From: CAIWHR01 sp963724975
GTDB taxonomy: Bacteria > Pseudomonadota > Gammaproteobacteria > Burkholderiales > Casimicrobiaceae
DNA: 64,000 bases
Direction: 5' to 3'
Assembly: GCA_963724975.1 (NCBI GenBank)
Contig: CAVRXB010000002.1
Span: 248,001 to 312,000, forward strand
Shown here: one piece after another, positions 8,195 to 18,079 of the stretch
How positions within the stretch are numbered: position 1 is the stretch's first letter
Layout: every line of letters begins with the position of its first letter
Notes under the pieces: model-generated
Told to the model about the DNA's origin: nothing
Seen by the model: the letters and a program-made list of their open reading frames with translations, nothing else
Database searches by the model: none
Translations under genes and position numbers: made by a program

Positions 8195-11100
8195 ATGGCG
8201 ATCCGCGTCGCGCTGCAGCACCGCACGTCGTATCGGTTCGACCGACCGGTGATGGTGTCGCCGCACGAAATCCGCTTGCGGCCGGCGCCGCATTGCCGCA
8301 CTCCGGTGCTTGGCTATTCGCTGAACATCGAGCCGGCAAAGAACTTCCTCAACTGGCAGCAGGACCCGTACGGGAACTGGGTTGCCCGCGTGGTCTTTCC
8401 TGAGCCGGCCACGTCGCTCGACATCGTCGTCGACCTCGTCGCCGACATGACGGTGATCAATCCGTTCGATTTCTTTGTCGAGCCGTATGCGGAGTTCTAT
8501 CCATTCAAGTATGCGAACGCGCTCGCCAGGGATCTGATTCCATTTCTCGATGCGGCGCCCGCAGGTCCGCGCCTTTCTGCGTGGCTCACGGCTTTCCGCG
8601 CGACGTTGCGCGCCGACGAGAAGACCGTCGACATGCTCGTGCGCCTGAACCGCGAGCTGCAGCACGAGATCCGCTATCTCGTGCGCATGGAGCCGGGCGT
8701 GCAGACGCCGGAGGAAACCTTCGATCGGGCGCAAGGCTCTTGTCGCGATACCGGGTGGCTTCTGGTCCAGATCCTTCGTCATCTCGGCCTCGCGGCGCGT
8801 TTTGCATCGGGTTACCTGATTCAGCTCGCAGCGGATGTGAAAGCGCTCGACGGCCCGTCGGGGACCGACAAGGACTTCACCGACCTCCACGCATGGGCCG
8901 AGGTCTACCTGCCTGGCGCCGGCTGGATCGGCCTCGACCCGACGTCGGGACTGCTCGCCGGCGAAGGCCATTTGCCGCTCGCGTGCACCGCCGACCCGGG
9001 GAATGCGGCACCGGTCGTCGGCTTCACCGACCCGTGCGACGTCGAGTTCTTGTTCGCCATGAATATCACGCGCGTGCACGAGGATCCGCGCGTTACGAAA
9101 CCGTACTCCGACGCGCAATGGGCCGACATCGATGCGCTCGGTCATCGTGTCGATGCCGATCTGGCCGCGCATGGCGTTCGCCTGACGCAGGGAGGCGAGC
9201 CGACCTTCGTCTCGATCGACGACATGGATGGCGCCGAGTGGAATTTCGCCGCGCTGTCGCCGAAGAAACGCGAATTGGCCGAAGTGCTGCTGCGCCGTCT
9301 CGCCAAACGGTTCGCCCCGGGGGGCTTCCTGCACATGGGGCAGGGCAAGTGGTATCCGGGCGAGCCGTTGCCGCGATGGGCAATTGGCGTTTACTGGCGC
9401 GACGATGGGATTCCGCTCTGGCGCGATCCGGCGCTGATCGCCGATACGCGAGCCGACGGCGACGCCGATATCGGCGACGCGCAGCGCGTTGCTCTCGAAA
9501 TTGCGGGTGACCTCGGTCTCGATCCCGCGTATGTGATGACCGCCTACGAGGACGCCCCAAGCCTCCTCGTCAAGGAATCGGCGCTTCCCCCAAACGTGGA
9601 CCCGCTGCAGGCCGATCTCTCGAAGCCCGCGGAGCGTGCGCGGCTCGCGCGTCTGTTGCAGCGGGGCCTGGAGCGACCCGTCGGTTTCATCCTGCCGCTG
9701 AAAGCGAGTCAAACCGAGGGCACGGACTTTGCCGGTTGGTCGAGCAGCCCTTGGCCGCTGCGTCGGGAGCGGCTCTATGCGCTCGCCGGCGATTCGCCGC
9801 TTGGATTGCGCCTGCCGCTGTCCTCGCTCCCGGATGTGCTTCCGGAGGATGAAGACATCGAATCGCCGGTCGATCCCTTCGCGCCGCGTGGCGATTTGCC
9901 GGAACCCGAAGCACGCACGGCGACCGCGACCGGGACGAAAGCGCATCGCGGCGCCATCGCCCCACGCGAAGTCGTCAAGACGGCGCTATGCGTCGAGATG
10001 CGCGACGGGCATGTCTTCGTCTTCATGCCGCCGTTGAAGCGGCTCGAAGATTACGTGGTGCTGCTTGCGTCGGTCGAGCGTGCCGCCGCTCGCGTCGGGC
10101 GCGCGGTCGCCATCGAGGGCTACACGCCGCCGCGCGATCCGCGCATTACCGTCCTCAACGTCACGCCTGATCCGGGCGTGATCGAAGTCAACGTCCATCC
10201 CGCCTCGACGTGGGATGAATTCGTGACGACGACCGAGATCCTGTACGAAGAAGCGCGGCAATCGCGGCTCGGCACCGAAAAGTTCATGCTGGATGGCCGT
10301 CACATGGGCACGGGCGGAGGCAACCACGTCACCCTCGGCGGCGCGACGCCCGCGGACAGTCCGCTGCTGCGCCGCCCCGACCTGTTGCGAAGCCTCATTA
10401 CCTACTGGCAGAACCACCCCTCGTTGTCCTATATGTTCTCGGGAATGTTCGTTGGCCCGACAAGCCAGGCGCCGCGTGTGGACGAAGCGCGCGACGACCG
10501 CCTTTACGAACTCGAGATCGCGTTCCAGCAACTGACGAAGAAGCACCAGGCGGGCGACGAGACCGCATCGCCGTGGCTCATCGACCGGCTGTTGCGTCAC
10601 CTGCTGACGGACCTGACCGGCAATACGCACCGCTCGGAATTCTCCATCGACAAGCTTTATTCGCCCGATACCGTCACGGGCCGGCTCGGTCTCCTCGAAT
10701 TCCGCGCGTTCGAAATGCCGCCGCACGCCCGCATGAGTGCCGTGCAGATACTCCTGCTGCGCGCGCTCGTTTCGCGTTTCTGGCAGCAACCCTACGCGGG
10801 TCGCCTCGTCCGCTGGGGGACCGCGCTGCATGACCGCTGGCTGTTGCCGCATTTCGTCGTCGCCGATCTCAACGACGTCGTCGCCGATCTCGATGCGTTC
10901 GGCTATCGCTTCGCGCGCGAGTGGTTCGCGCCGTTCATCGAGTTCCGCTTTCCACGCTTTGGCACGGTGACCTACGACAATGTGTCGATCGAATTGCGGC
11001 AGGCGATCGAGCCCTGGAACGTGCTGGGCGAGGAAGTGAACACGACCGGCACGTCGCGTTACGTCGATTCATCGGTCGAGCGAATGCAGGTCAAGGTCAC

Positions 11101-11500
11101 GGGCATGACCGGCGAGCGGCATCGTGTCGCCTGCAACGGGCGCGCGCTGCCACTCGTTTCGACCGGCGTGCCCGGCGAATTCGTCGCCGGGGTGCGTTTT
11201 CGCGCGTGGCACCCGCCGTCGGCGCTGCATCCGACCATCGGCGTCCAGGCGCCGCTGGTGATCGATCTCGTCGACACGTGGGCCGCGCGCTCGCTGGGCG
11301 GCTGCACGTACCATGTCGCGCATCCCGGCGGACGCAACTACGACACGTTTCCGGTCAATGCGAACGAAGCTGAGGCGCGACGCGTCGCCCGCTTCTGGGC
11401 GCATGGGCACACGCCGGGCGGGATGAAGCTCGCCGACGAGCCACTCAATCCGGCGGTGCCGACGACACTCGACCTGCGCTGGCAACCGAATCTGCGATGA
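8195..11500 (+). CDS. Transglutaminase-like / DUF2126 fusion protein
   Basis: This is a large 1101-aa cytoplasmic protein. The N-terminal bacterial transglutaminase region (IRVALQHRTSYRFDRPV) is followed by a transglutaminase-like cysteine peptidase core with a visible triad: C183 (GSCRDTGW), H232 (DLHAWAE) and D248 (LDPTSG). The remaining ~750 residues are the DUF2126 region typical of this fusion (for example FLHMGQGKWYPGEPLPRWA). The ATG at 8195 lies one base past the Anbu stop, and the family N terminus begins there. Such proteins may cleave or cross-link isopeptide bonds, which would fit with the ATP-grasp ligase and Anbu peptidase upstream. That role is inference. Confidence 0.9.
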   Translation: MAIRVALQHRTSYRFDRPVMVSPHEIRLRPAPHCRTPVLGYSLNIEPAKNFLNWQQDPYGNWVARVVFPEPATSLDIVVDLVADMTVINPFDFFVEPYAEFYPFKYANALARDLIPFLDAAPAGPRLSAWLTAFRATLRADEKTVDMLVRLNRELQHEIRYLVRMEPGVQTPEETFDRAQGSCRDTGWLLVQILRHLGLAARFASGYLIQLAADVKALDGPSGTDKDFTDLHAWAEVYLPGAGWIGLDPTSGLLAGEGHLPLACTADPGNAAPVVGFTDPCDVEFLFAMNITRVHEDPRVTKPYSDAQWADIDALGHRVDADLAAHGVRLTQGGEPTFVSIDDMDGAEWNFAALSPKKRELAEVLLRRLAKRFAPGGFLHMGQGKWYPGEPLPRWAIGVYWRDDGIPLWRDPALIADTRADGDADIGDAQRVALEIAGDLGLDPAYVMTAYEDAPSLLVKESALPPNVDPLQADLSKPAERARLARLLQRGLERPVGFILPLKASQTEGTDFAGWSSSPWPLRRERLYALAGDSPLGLRLPLSSLPDVLPEDEDIESPVDPFAPRGDLPEPEARTATATGTKAHRGAIAPREVVKTALCVEMRDGHVFVFMPPLKRLEDYVVLLASVERAAARVGRAVAIEGYTPPRDPRITVLNVTPDPGVIEVNVHPASTWDEFVTTTEILYEEARQSRLGTEKFMLDGRHMGTGGGNHVTLGGATPADSPLLRRPDLLRSLITYWQNHPSLSYMFSGMFVGPTSQAPRVDEARDDRLYELEIAFQQLTKKHQAGDETASPWLIDRLLRHLLTDLTGNTHRSEFSIDKLYSPDTVTGRLGLLEFRAFEMPPHARMSAVQILLLRALVSRFWQQPYAGRLVRWGTALHDRWLLPHFVVADLNDVVADLDAFGYRFAREWFAPFIEFRFPRFGTVTYDNVSIELRQAIEPWNVLGEEVNTTGTSRYVDSSVERMQVKVTGMTGERHRVACNGRALPLVSTGVPGEFVAGVRFRAWHPPSALHPTIGVQAPLVIDLVDTWAARSLGGCTYHVAHPGGRNYDTFPVNANEAEARRVARFWAHGHTPGGMKLADEPLNPAVPTTLDLRWQPNLR

Positions 11501-11575
11501 GCGTCGGAACGGCGAAGCCGTCGTTAAAATGCGCGCCAGCCAGACACTATCGATTCCCCTGTTATGGGCCACTAA

Positions 11576-12979
11576 GTGACCTCCGTTCGCACGCGTTTCG
11601 CGCCCAGCCCCACGGGTTTCATCCATCTCGGCAACATCCGGTCTGCGCTGTTTCCGTGGGCGTATGCGCGCAAGCACGGCGGCGTCTTCCTGCTGCGCAT
11701 CGAGGACACGGACGTCGATCGCTCGACGCAGGAGGCAGTGCAGGCGATCCTCGACGCGATGGCCTGGCTCGGGCTCGATTACGACGAAGCACCCGTTCAC
11801 CAGATGCAGCGGATGGACAGGTATCGCGAGGTTCTGGCGGACATGCTGTCGCGCGGACTCGCGTACTACTGCTACACGTCGCCGGAGGAACTCGATGCGC
11901 TGCGCGCGGCGCAGATGGCGCGCGGCGAGAAGCCCCGCTACGACGGCCGCTGGCGTCCTGAAAGCGCGGTCGGCATGACGCCGCCCTCAGGTGTAGCGCC
12001 CGTCGTCCGTTTCAGGAATCCGCTCGCCGGCACCGTAGCCTGGGATGATGCGGTCAAGGGGCGGATCGAGATATCGAACACGGAGCTCGACGATCTCGTG
12101 ATCGCGCGCCAGGACGGCACGCCGACCTACAACTTCTGCGTGGTCGTCGACGACCTCGACATGCGCATCACGCACGTGATACGCGGCGATGATCACGTCA
12201 ATAACACGCCGCGCCAGATCAACATCCTGCACGCGCTGGGCGCGCCGCTTCCCGTCTATGCGCATCTGCCGACCGTGCTCACACCCGAGGGCGAAAAACT
12301 TTCCAAGCGGCATGGCGCGAAGGGCGTGCTGCAGTACAAGGACGACGGCTATTTAGCGGAGGCCGTCGTCAATTACCTGGCCCGGCTCGGATGGGCGCAT
12401 GGCGATGACGAAATCTTCACGCGCGAACAATTCGTCGCCTGGTTCGATCTCGCGGGCCTGTCGTCCGCGCCGGGCCGCTTCGATCCCGAAAAGTTGAAGT
12501 GGGTGAATCACGAACACCTGAAGCGAATGTCAGAGAAGGAGCTCGGTCCGCGGTTCGTTCCCTACCTCGCTGCAGCAAAACTCGATCCGGCGGCGGGTCC
12601 CGCGCCAGGATCGGTCGCGATGCTGCTGCGCGATCGCGTCGCGACGCTTGCCGAGATGGCCGACGCAGCCCATTACTTCTATGCGGTGCCGCACCCGACG
12701 GCCGAGAAAATCGCGGAGTTCGTCAACGACGGCAATCGACCCGCGCTCGGACAACTCGCGGCGGACCTCGAAAGCATCGAATGGCAACGCGAGCCCATCC
12801 TCACGGCGATCAAGGCCAATGCTTCAAAACATGGCTTGAAAGCGCCGCAGATCATGATGCCTCTGCGCATGCTCGTATGCGGGACGCCGCAGACGCCCGC
12901 GATCGATGCCGTTCTTGCGCTTCTGGGTCGCGCAGCCACAATCGCGCGGCTGACGGCGGGACTCGCTCGCGTGGCTTGA
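11576..12979 (+). CDS. gltX: Glutamyl-tRNA synthetase
   Basis: Class I aminoacyl-tRNA synthetase charging tRNA-Glu, 467 aa, a normal length. The HIGH-type motif appears as SPTGFIHLGNIRSAL at residues 11-25. The KMSKS-type loop is KLSKRHGA near residue 242. The C-terminal anticodon-binding domain is complete. Translation starts at GTG 11576, since the in-frame sequence just upstream contains a stop and the family begins TSVRTRFAPSPTG. Whether it is discriminating or also charges tRNA-Gln cannot be decided here. gatCAB is not in the window. Confidence 0.95.
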   Translation: MTSVRTRFAPSPTGFIHLGNIRSALFPWAYARKHGGVFLLRIEDTDVDRSTQEAVQAILDAMAWLGLDYDEAPVHQMQRMDRYREVLADMLSRGLAYYCYTSPEELDALRAAQMARGEKPRYDGRWRPESAVGMTPPSGVAPVVRFRNPLAGTVAWDDAVKGRIEISNTELDDLVIARQDGTPTYNFCVVVDDLDMRITHVIRGDDHVNNTPRQINILHALGAPLPVYAHLPTVLTPEGEKLSKRHGAKGVLQYKDDGYLAEAVVNYLARLGWAHGDDEIFTREQFVAWFDLAGLSSAPGRFDPEKLKWVNHEHLKRMSEKELGPRFVPYLAAAKLDPAAGPAPGSVAMLLRDRVATLAEMADAAHYFYAVPHPTAEKIAEFVNDGNRPALGQLAADLESIEWQREPILTAIKANASKHGLKAPQIMMPLRMLVCGTPQTPAIDAVLALLGRAATIARLTAGLARVA

Positions 12980-13059
12980 TCGGTGCGGCCGGCGGGCGCT
13001 CGGGATTTGTCGGCATCGGAGTGTTCCGGTAAACTGTGCATTTCCGGGACTGGCCGCAC

Positions 13060-14745
13060 ATGACCAAGTTCGTCTTCGTGACCGGCGGCGTCGTTTCCTC
13101 GTTGGGGAAGGGCATCGCCGCCGCCTCTCTCGCCGCCATCCTCGCTTCCCGCGGCGTCCGCGTCACCAATCTCAAGCTCGACCCGTACATCAACGTCGAT
13201 CCTGGAACGATGAGCCCGTTCCAGCACGGCGAGGTGTTCGTCACCGAGGACGGTGCCGAGACCGATCTCGACCTCGGCCACTACGAGCGCTTCGTCGACG
13301 TGAAGATGAGCAAGCGCAACAACTTCACGACCGGCCAGATCTACGAGAGCGTCATCCGCAAGGAGCGCCGCGGCGACTATCTCGGCGGCACCGTGCAAGT
13401 GATCCCGCATATCACCGACGAAATCAAGAGCTGGATTACTGCGGGTGCGGGCGACTCCGAGGTCGCGGTCGTCGAAGTCGGCGGCACCGTCGGCGACATC
13501 GAGTCCCTGCCATTCCTCGAAGCGATCCGGCAGATGGGCATCACGCTCGGCCGCGAGAATGTCTGCTACGTCCATCTGACGCTCGTGCCGTTCATCGCTA
13601 CCGCGGGCGAGATGAAGACGAAGCCGACGCAGCACTCGGTGAAGGAGCTGCGCGAGATCGGTATCCAGCCGGACGTCATCCTGTGCCGCGCCGACCGGCC
13701 GCTGCCCGACGGCGACCGGCGCAAGATCGCGCTGTTCACGAACGTTGCGCCCGAGGCGGTCATTCCCGCGCTCGACGCCGATTCGATCTACAAGATTCCG
13801 GCGGCGCTGCATGCCGAAGGTCTCGACGCCATCGTGTGCAAAAAGCTCGAAATTCAGCCTCCGCCCACCGATCTGTCGACGTGGACCCGGCTGGTCGATG
13901 GCCTCGAGCACCCCGAGCGCACGATCAGGATCGCAATGGTCGGCAAGTATGTCGATCTGACCGAGTCGTACAAGTCGCTGTCCGAAGCCTTGACGCACGC
14001 CGGCATCCACACTGGCAGCAGGGTGCAGATCCGGTACGTCGACTCCGAAGCCGTGGAGCGCGAGGGTGTGGATTGCCTCGCCGGCGTCGACGCGATTCTC
14101 GTGCCGGGCGGATTCGGCAAGCGCGGCGTCGAAGGCAAGATCGCGGCGATCCGCTACGCGCGCGAGAACGGCGTGCCGTATCTTGGTATCTGTCTTGGCA
14201 TGCAGCTCGCGGTGATCGAATATGCGCGGCACAAGGCGGGACTGGCCGACGCCAACAGCACCGAATTCGAGTCGTCGACGCCGCATCCGGTGGTTGCGCT
14301 GATTACCGAATGGCAAAATCGCGACGGCTCGGTCGAGAAGCGCACGACGAGCTCCGACTTGGGCGGAACGATGCGTCTCGGGGCGCAACCTTGCGAAATT
14401 GTCCCGGGCACGCTCGCGCACCGCATCTACGGATCGACCAGGGTGGCCGAACGGCACCGTCATCGTTATGAAGTCAACAACCATTATCTGCCGCGGCTCG
14501 AAGCTGCGGGCCTGGTCGTCGGCGCACGGGCGAAGAGCGATGTCGCGGGCGACCTTTGCGAAATGATCGAGCTGCCGCAGCACCCGTGGTTCTTCGGCTG
14601 CCAGTTCCACCCCGAGTTCACGTCGAACCCGCGGCGCGGCCACCCGCTATTCATCGGATTCGTCAAGGCCGCCATCGAGCAACAGCGAAGCGCGCAGGCG
14701 CACGGCCCAGCCGACGCGATCGCCGAGCTGGTCGCGTCGATCTGA
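13060..14745 (+). CDS. pyrG: CTP synthase
   Basis: PyrG aminates UTP to CTP using ATP and glutamine. The 561-aa product has the N-terminal synthetase domain (MTKFVFVTGGVVSSLGKG, a P-loop-like start) and a C-terminal class I glutamine amidotransferase domain. The amidotransferase nucleophile is Cys378 in GICLGMQ, and the His-x-Glu pair lies in CQFHPEF. The ATG at 13060 gives the standard family start; a GTG eight codons upstream is also in frame but adds atypical residues. It heads the conserved proteobacterial run pyrG-kdsA-eno-ftsB, with kdsA 14 bp downstream. Confidence 0.97.
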   Translation: MTKFVFVTGGVVSSLGKGIAAASLAAILASRGVRVTNLKLDPYINVDPGTMSPFQHGEVFVTEDGAETDLDLGHYERFVDVKMSKRNNFTTGQIYESVIRKERRGDYLGGTVQVIPHITDEIKSWITAGAGDSEVAVVEVGGTVGDIESLPFLEAIRQMGITLGRENVCYVHLTLVPFIATAGEMKTKPTQHSVKELREIGIQPDVILCRADRPLPDGDRRKIALFTNVAPEAVIPALDADSIYKIPAALHAEGLDAIVCKKLEIQPPPTDLSTWTRLVDGLEHPERTIRIAMVGKYVDLTESYKSLSEALTHAGIHTGSRVQIRYVDSEAVEREGVDCLAGVDAILVPGGFGKRGVEGKIAAIRYARENGVPYLGICLGMQLAVIEYARHKAGLADANSTEFESSTPHPVVALITEWQNRDGSVEKRTTSSDLGGTMRLGAQPCEIVPGTLAHRIYGSTRVAERHRHRYEVNNHYLPRLEAAGLVVGARAKSDVAGDLCEMIELPQHPWFFGCQFHPEFTSNPRRGHPLFIGFVKAAIEQQRSAQAHGPADAIAELVASI

Positions 14746-14759
14746 CGCGCCACGTCCGA

Positions 14760-15647
14760 ATGGATCTCTGCGGTTTCACCGTCGGCCTCAACCGGCCGCT
14801 CTTTCTCATTGCGGGCCCTTGCGTCGTCGAGTCGGAAGCGCTGCAGGTCGACGTCGCGGGACGCCTGAGGGAAATGTGCGGGGCGCTTGCCATCCCGTTC
14901 ATCTTCAAGTCGTCGTACGACAAGGCGAACCGAAGTTCCGTCTCGTCGTTTCGCGGTCCGGGAATGGAGGAAGGCCTGCGCGTGCTGGCCGAGGTCAAGC
15001 GCCAGGTCGGCGTCCCGGTATTGACCGACGTGCACAGCGAGGACGAAATTCGCGACGCCGCCGAGGTGGTCGACGTCCTGCAGACGCCGGCCTTCCTGTG
15101 CCGGCAAACCGATTTCATTCAGGCGGTCGCGCGCGCGGGCAAGCCGGTCAACATCAAGAAAGGCCAGTTTCTCGCGCCCGAGGACATGAAGCAGGTCGTC
15201 GCCAAGGCGCGCGCCGCGAGCAGCGCCGACAACATCATGGTCTGCGAGCGGGGGGCGTCGTTCGGTTATCACAATCTCGTATCGGACATGCGCGCGCTGG
15301 CGATCATGCGCGATACGGGTTGCCCGGTTGTTTTCGATGCGACGCATTCGGTGCAGCTGCCCGGCGGTCAGGGAACGTCGAGCGGTGGCCAGCGTGAATT
15401 CGTACCGGTGCTGGCGCGCGCAGCGGTCGCGGCGGGTGTGGCCGGAGTGTTCATGGAAACGCACCCCGATCCGGAGAAGGCATTGTCCGACGGACCTAAC
15501 GCGTGGCCGTTGAGCCGGATGGAGGCGCTGCTGGAAACGCTGCGCGATCTCGATGCCGCAGTGAAGCGCGCGGGGTTTCCAGAAAACGAAATGATGACGG
15601 CCGCGGACCGTCGACCGATACCGACCAACAAAAGGGGCCAGGAATGA
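14760..15647 (+). CDS. kdsA: 3-deoxy-8-phosphooctulonate synthase (Kdo-8-P synthase)
   Basis: KdsA condenses phosphoenolpyruvate with arabinose-5-phosphate to make Kdo-8-phosphate for LPS inner core, so the organism should have a Gram-negative outer membrane. The 295-aa sequence contains the DKANRSS and SFRGPGMEEG substrate motifs and ETHPDPEKALSDGPNAWP near the C terminus. Cys21 in IAGPCVVES occupies the position that is Asn in the metal-free E. coli enzyme, so this looks like the metal-dependent class. The start at 14760 fits the usual first residues (MDLCGF). The stop overlaps the eno start in ATGA. Confidence 0.96.
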   Translation: MDLCGFTVGLNRPLFLIAGPCVVESEALQVDVAGRLREMCGALAIPFIFKSSYDKANRSSVSSFRGPGMEEGLRVLAEVKRQVGVPVLTDVHSEDEIRDAAEVVDVLQTPAFLCRQTDFIQAVARAGKPVNIKKGQFLAPEDMKQVVAKARAASSADNIMVCERGASFGYHNLVSDMRALAIMRDTGCPVVFDATHSVQLPGGQGTSSGGQREFVPVLARAAVAAGVAGVFMETHPDPEKALSDGPNAWPLSRMEALLETLRDLDAAVKRAGFPENEMMTAADRRPIPTNKRGQE

Positions 15648-16927
15648 GCGCTATCGTCGACGTTATCGCCCGCGAAATCCTCGACTCGCGCGGGAATCCC
15701 ACGATCGAGGCCGACGTCGTCCTCGAATCGGGAATCTCCGGCCGCGCCGCTGTGCCTTCCGGCGCCTCGACCGGCTCAAAGGAGGCGGTGGAGCTCCGCG
15801 ACGGCGACGCCGCGCGTTACTTCGGCAAGGGCGTGCTGAAGGCAGTCGAGAACGTCAACACCGAGATCTGCGAGGCGATCCTCGGCCTCGACGCGACCGA
15901 GCAGTCGTTCATCGACAAGACGATGATCGAGCTCGATGGCACCGAGAACAAGTCGCGCCTCGGCGCCAACGCGATGCTCGCCGTTTCGTGTGCGGTTGCG
16001 AAAGCGGCTGCGGACGAATCCTCGCTCCCGCTCTACCGGTATCTCGGCGGCGCCGGCGAAATGCAGTTGCCGGTGCCGCTCATGAACGTCATCAACGGCG
16101 GAGCGCATGCCAACAATAGAGTCGACCTCCAGGAATTCATGCTTGTTCCACTCGGCGCGCCGTCGTTCCGCGAGGCGCTGCGCTACGGTGCCGAGGTGTT
16201 TCACACGCTGAAAAAAATCATCGATGCAAAGGGAATGCCCACGACGGTCGGCGACGAAGGAGGCTTTGCGCCCGATCTCGCGTCGAACGAGGCCGCCTTG
16301 CAGCTCCTGGTCGAGGCGATCGACAAGGCGGGATACACGCCCGGCACGGATATCGCCGTCGCCCTCGACTGCGCGGCGAGCGAGTTCTACAAGGATGGCG
16401 TTTACAACCTTGCGTCCGAGGGCACAAAACTCACGCGATCCCAGATGGCCGACGTGCTGGCGGCGTGGTGCGACAAGTATCCGATCATCAGCATCGAGGA
16501 CGGCATGTCGGAGCACGACTGGGAGGGCTGGAAACTCCTGACCGATCGCCTCGGCAAGAAAGTCCAGATCGTCGGTGACGATGTCTTCGTCACCAACACG
16601 AAGATCCTGCGCGAAGGGATCGCCAAGGGCGTCGCCAATTCGATTCTGATCAAGATCAACCAGATCGGAACGCTGTCGGAGACTTTTTCCGCAATCTCTA
16701 TGGCGAACCGTGCCGGCTACACGGCAGTCATCTCGCATCGCTCGGGGGAGACCGAGGACAGCATGATCGCCGACATCGCGGTGGGCGCGAACGCAGGGCA
16801 GATCAAGACGGGCTCGTTGTCGCGCTCCGACCGGATGTCGAAGTACAACCAGCTGCTGCGGATCGAGGAGGATCTTGGCGACGCCGCCGAGTATCCCGGA
16901 CGGACCGCATTCTTCCAGCTTCGATAG
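15644..16927 (+). CDS. eno: Enolase
   Basis: Enolase interconverts 2-phosphoglycerate and phosphoenolpyruvate. In many bacteria it also joins the RNA degradosome. The 427-aa product has all family landmarks: AREILDSRGNPTIEADV at the N terminus, the flexible loop GASTGSKEAVELRDGD, the acid residues in ALDCAASEF and ISIEDGMSEHDW, the catalytic lysine in SILIKINQIGTLSET, and SHRSGETEDSMIADIAVG. The ATG at 15644 overlaps the kdsA stop and has AGG-rich sequence upstream. ftsB starts 11 bp after the stop. Confidence 0.97.
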   Translation: MSAIVDVIAREILDSRGNPTIEADVVLESGISGRAAVPSGASTGSKEAVELRDGDAARYFGKGVLKAVENVNTEICEAILGLDATEQSFIDKTMIELDGTENKSRLGANAMLAVSCAVAKAAADESSLPLYRYLGGAGEMQLPVPLMNVINGGAHANNRVDLQEFMLVPLGAPSFREALRYGAEVFHTLKKIIDAKGMPTTVGDEGGFAPDLASNEAALQLLVEAIDKAGYTPGTDIAVALDCAASEFYKDGVYNLASEGTKLTRSQMADVLAAWCDKYPIISIEDGMSEHDWEGWKLLTDRLGKKVQIVGDDVFVTNTKILREGIAKGVANSILIKINQIGTLSETFSAISMANRAGYTAVISHRSGETEDSMIADIAVGANAGQIKTGSLSRSDRMSKYNQLLRIEEDLGDAAEYPGRTAFFQLR

Positions 16928-16937
16928 CGAAGACGGC

Positions 16938-17258
16938 GTGCGCTGGCTCGCACTCATTTTCGTCCTGTTGATCGCCGCACTGCAGTATCCCATGTGGCTC
17001 GGCAAGGGTGGATGGTTGCAGGTGCGTGAGCTCGGCCATCAAGTCGAGGCGCAGCAGGCGGCGAATGAGACGCTGAAAGCACGCAACGACGCGCTCGACG
17101 CCGAAGTGCGCGACCTCAAGACCGGTTCCGAAGCGATCGAGGAACGTGCGCGCTCGGAGCTTGGCATGGTGCGCTCCGACGAGGTCTTCTTTCAGGTGCA
17201 GTCGGGAGCAACACCCGCCAACGCTGCCCCAGGGTCGCCGGTCCCCGGCAAGCGTTGA
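16938..17258 (+). CDS. ftsB: Cell division protein FtsB
   Basis: FtsB is a single-pass inner-membrane protein of the divisome, working with FtsL and FtsQ at midcell. From the GTG at 16938 the product is 106 aa: a very short cytoplasmic start, a membrane span (about 4-20, LALIFVLLIAALQYPMWLG), the typical GGW turn, then a coiled coil (about 30-70) and the ERARSELGMVRSDEVFF segment conserved in the family. A longer in-frame opening would overlap eno and lacks family similarity. Its position directly after eno supports the identification. The C terminus is a low-complexity Pro/Ala/Gly tail. Confidence 0.92.
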   Translation: MRWLALIFVLLIAALQYPMWLGKGGWLQVRELGHQVEAQQAANETLKARNDALDAEVRDLKTGSEAIEERARSELGMVRSDEVFFQVQSGATPANAAPGSPVPGKR

Positions 17259-17283
17259 ACGCAGCGCGCGGGACTGCCGGCGC

Positions 17284-18075
17284 ATGCGACATATTACGTC
17301 CCGCCAGAATCCGCGGCTCAAGGAAGCGGCCCGGCTCATCGCCTCGTCCCGCGACCGGCGGAAGGCGGGAAAATGCGTCCTCGAAGGCGAGCATCTCATC
17401 GCTGCCTATGCGCAGCGCCACGGCGCGCCCGATTCGATCGTGGTCACCGACCAAGCGCTTGCGCACCCGCAGGTGCAGGCGCTTGCGATGCGCTACGAAG
17501 AGTGCGTACTCGTCGTCACGCCGAAGCTCTTGTCTGAGCTCGCGGTTCTTCCGGCTGAAGTGGGATTACTCGCCGTCGTGCCCGTGTTTCGTTCCGAACC
17601 AGGGCCCGCGGCGGACTTCTGCTTGCTGCTCGATAACATTCAGGATCCCGGCAATGTCGGCTCGATGCTGCGCTCGGCGGCGGCGGCAGGTGTGAAGCAG
17701 GTCTGGATGTCGAAGCGCTGCGCCTTCGCGTGGTCGCCCAAGGTGCTCCGCGCGGGGCAGGGCGCACATTTCTACGTCGACATCCACGAAGATGCCGATC
17801 TCGTCAAATGGGCGGCGGCCTATCGATCGTCGGGCGGCGACGTCATCGCCCTCGTCGCGGCAGGCGGCACGAGTCTCTACGACGCACGGCTCGAGGGACG
17901 GACCGCGATTGCGGTCGGCAACGAAGGCGCTGGCCTCGACACGGCACTCGCGGCGCAAGCAACGGAGCGGGTGACGATCCCGATGCCGGGCGGCATGGAA
18001 TCGCTTAACGCCGGCGCGGCGGTGGCGGTCTGCCTGTTCGAATGCGTGCGCCGGCGAATGTCGCGTGCTGGATGA
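17284..18075 (+). CDS. TrmH-family (SpoU) RNA 2'-O-methyltransferase
   Basis: The 263-aa product has an N-terminal substrate-binding region (ITSRQNPRLKEAARL) and a C-terminal SPOUT methyltransferase domain. The three SpoU motifs are visible: LLLDNIQDPGNVGSMLRSA (about 116-134), AIAVGNEGAGLD, and IPMPGGMESLNAGAAVAV near the end. These form the knotted SAM site. The target nucleotide, in rRNA or tRNA, is not evident. The ATG at 17284 is 25 bp after ftsB and gives the family N terminus. A MITE-like element begins a few bases after the stop. Confidence 0.91.
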   Translation: MRHITSRQNPRLKEAARLIASSRDRRKAGKCVLEGEHLIAAYAQRHGAPDSIVVTDQALAHPQVQALAMRYEECVLVVTPKLLSELAVLPAEVGLLAVVPVFRSEPGPAADFCLLLDNIQDPGNVGSMLRSAAAAGVKQVWMSKRCAFAWSPKVLRAGQGAHFYVDIHEDADLVKWAAAYRSSGGDVIALVAAGGTSLYDARLEGRTAIAVGNEGAGLDTALAAQATERVTIPMPGGMESLNAGAAVAVCLFECVRRRMSRAG

Positions 18076-18079
18076 GCTA

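Noticed and set aside
12679..14643. Long open frame antisense to pyrG (654 codons)
   Set aside because: It is a shadow of GC-rich codon bias in pyrG. No ribosome site, no recognisable product, and pyrG on the other strand is certain.
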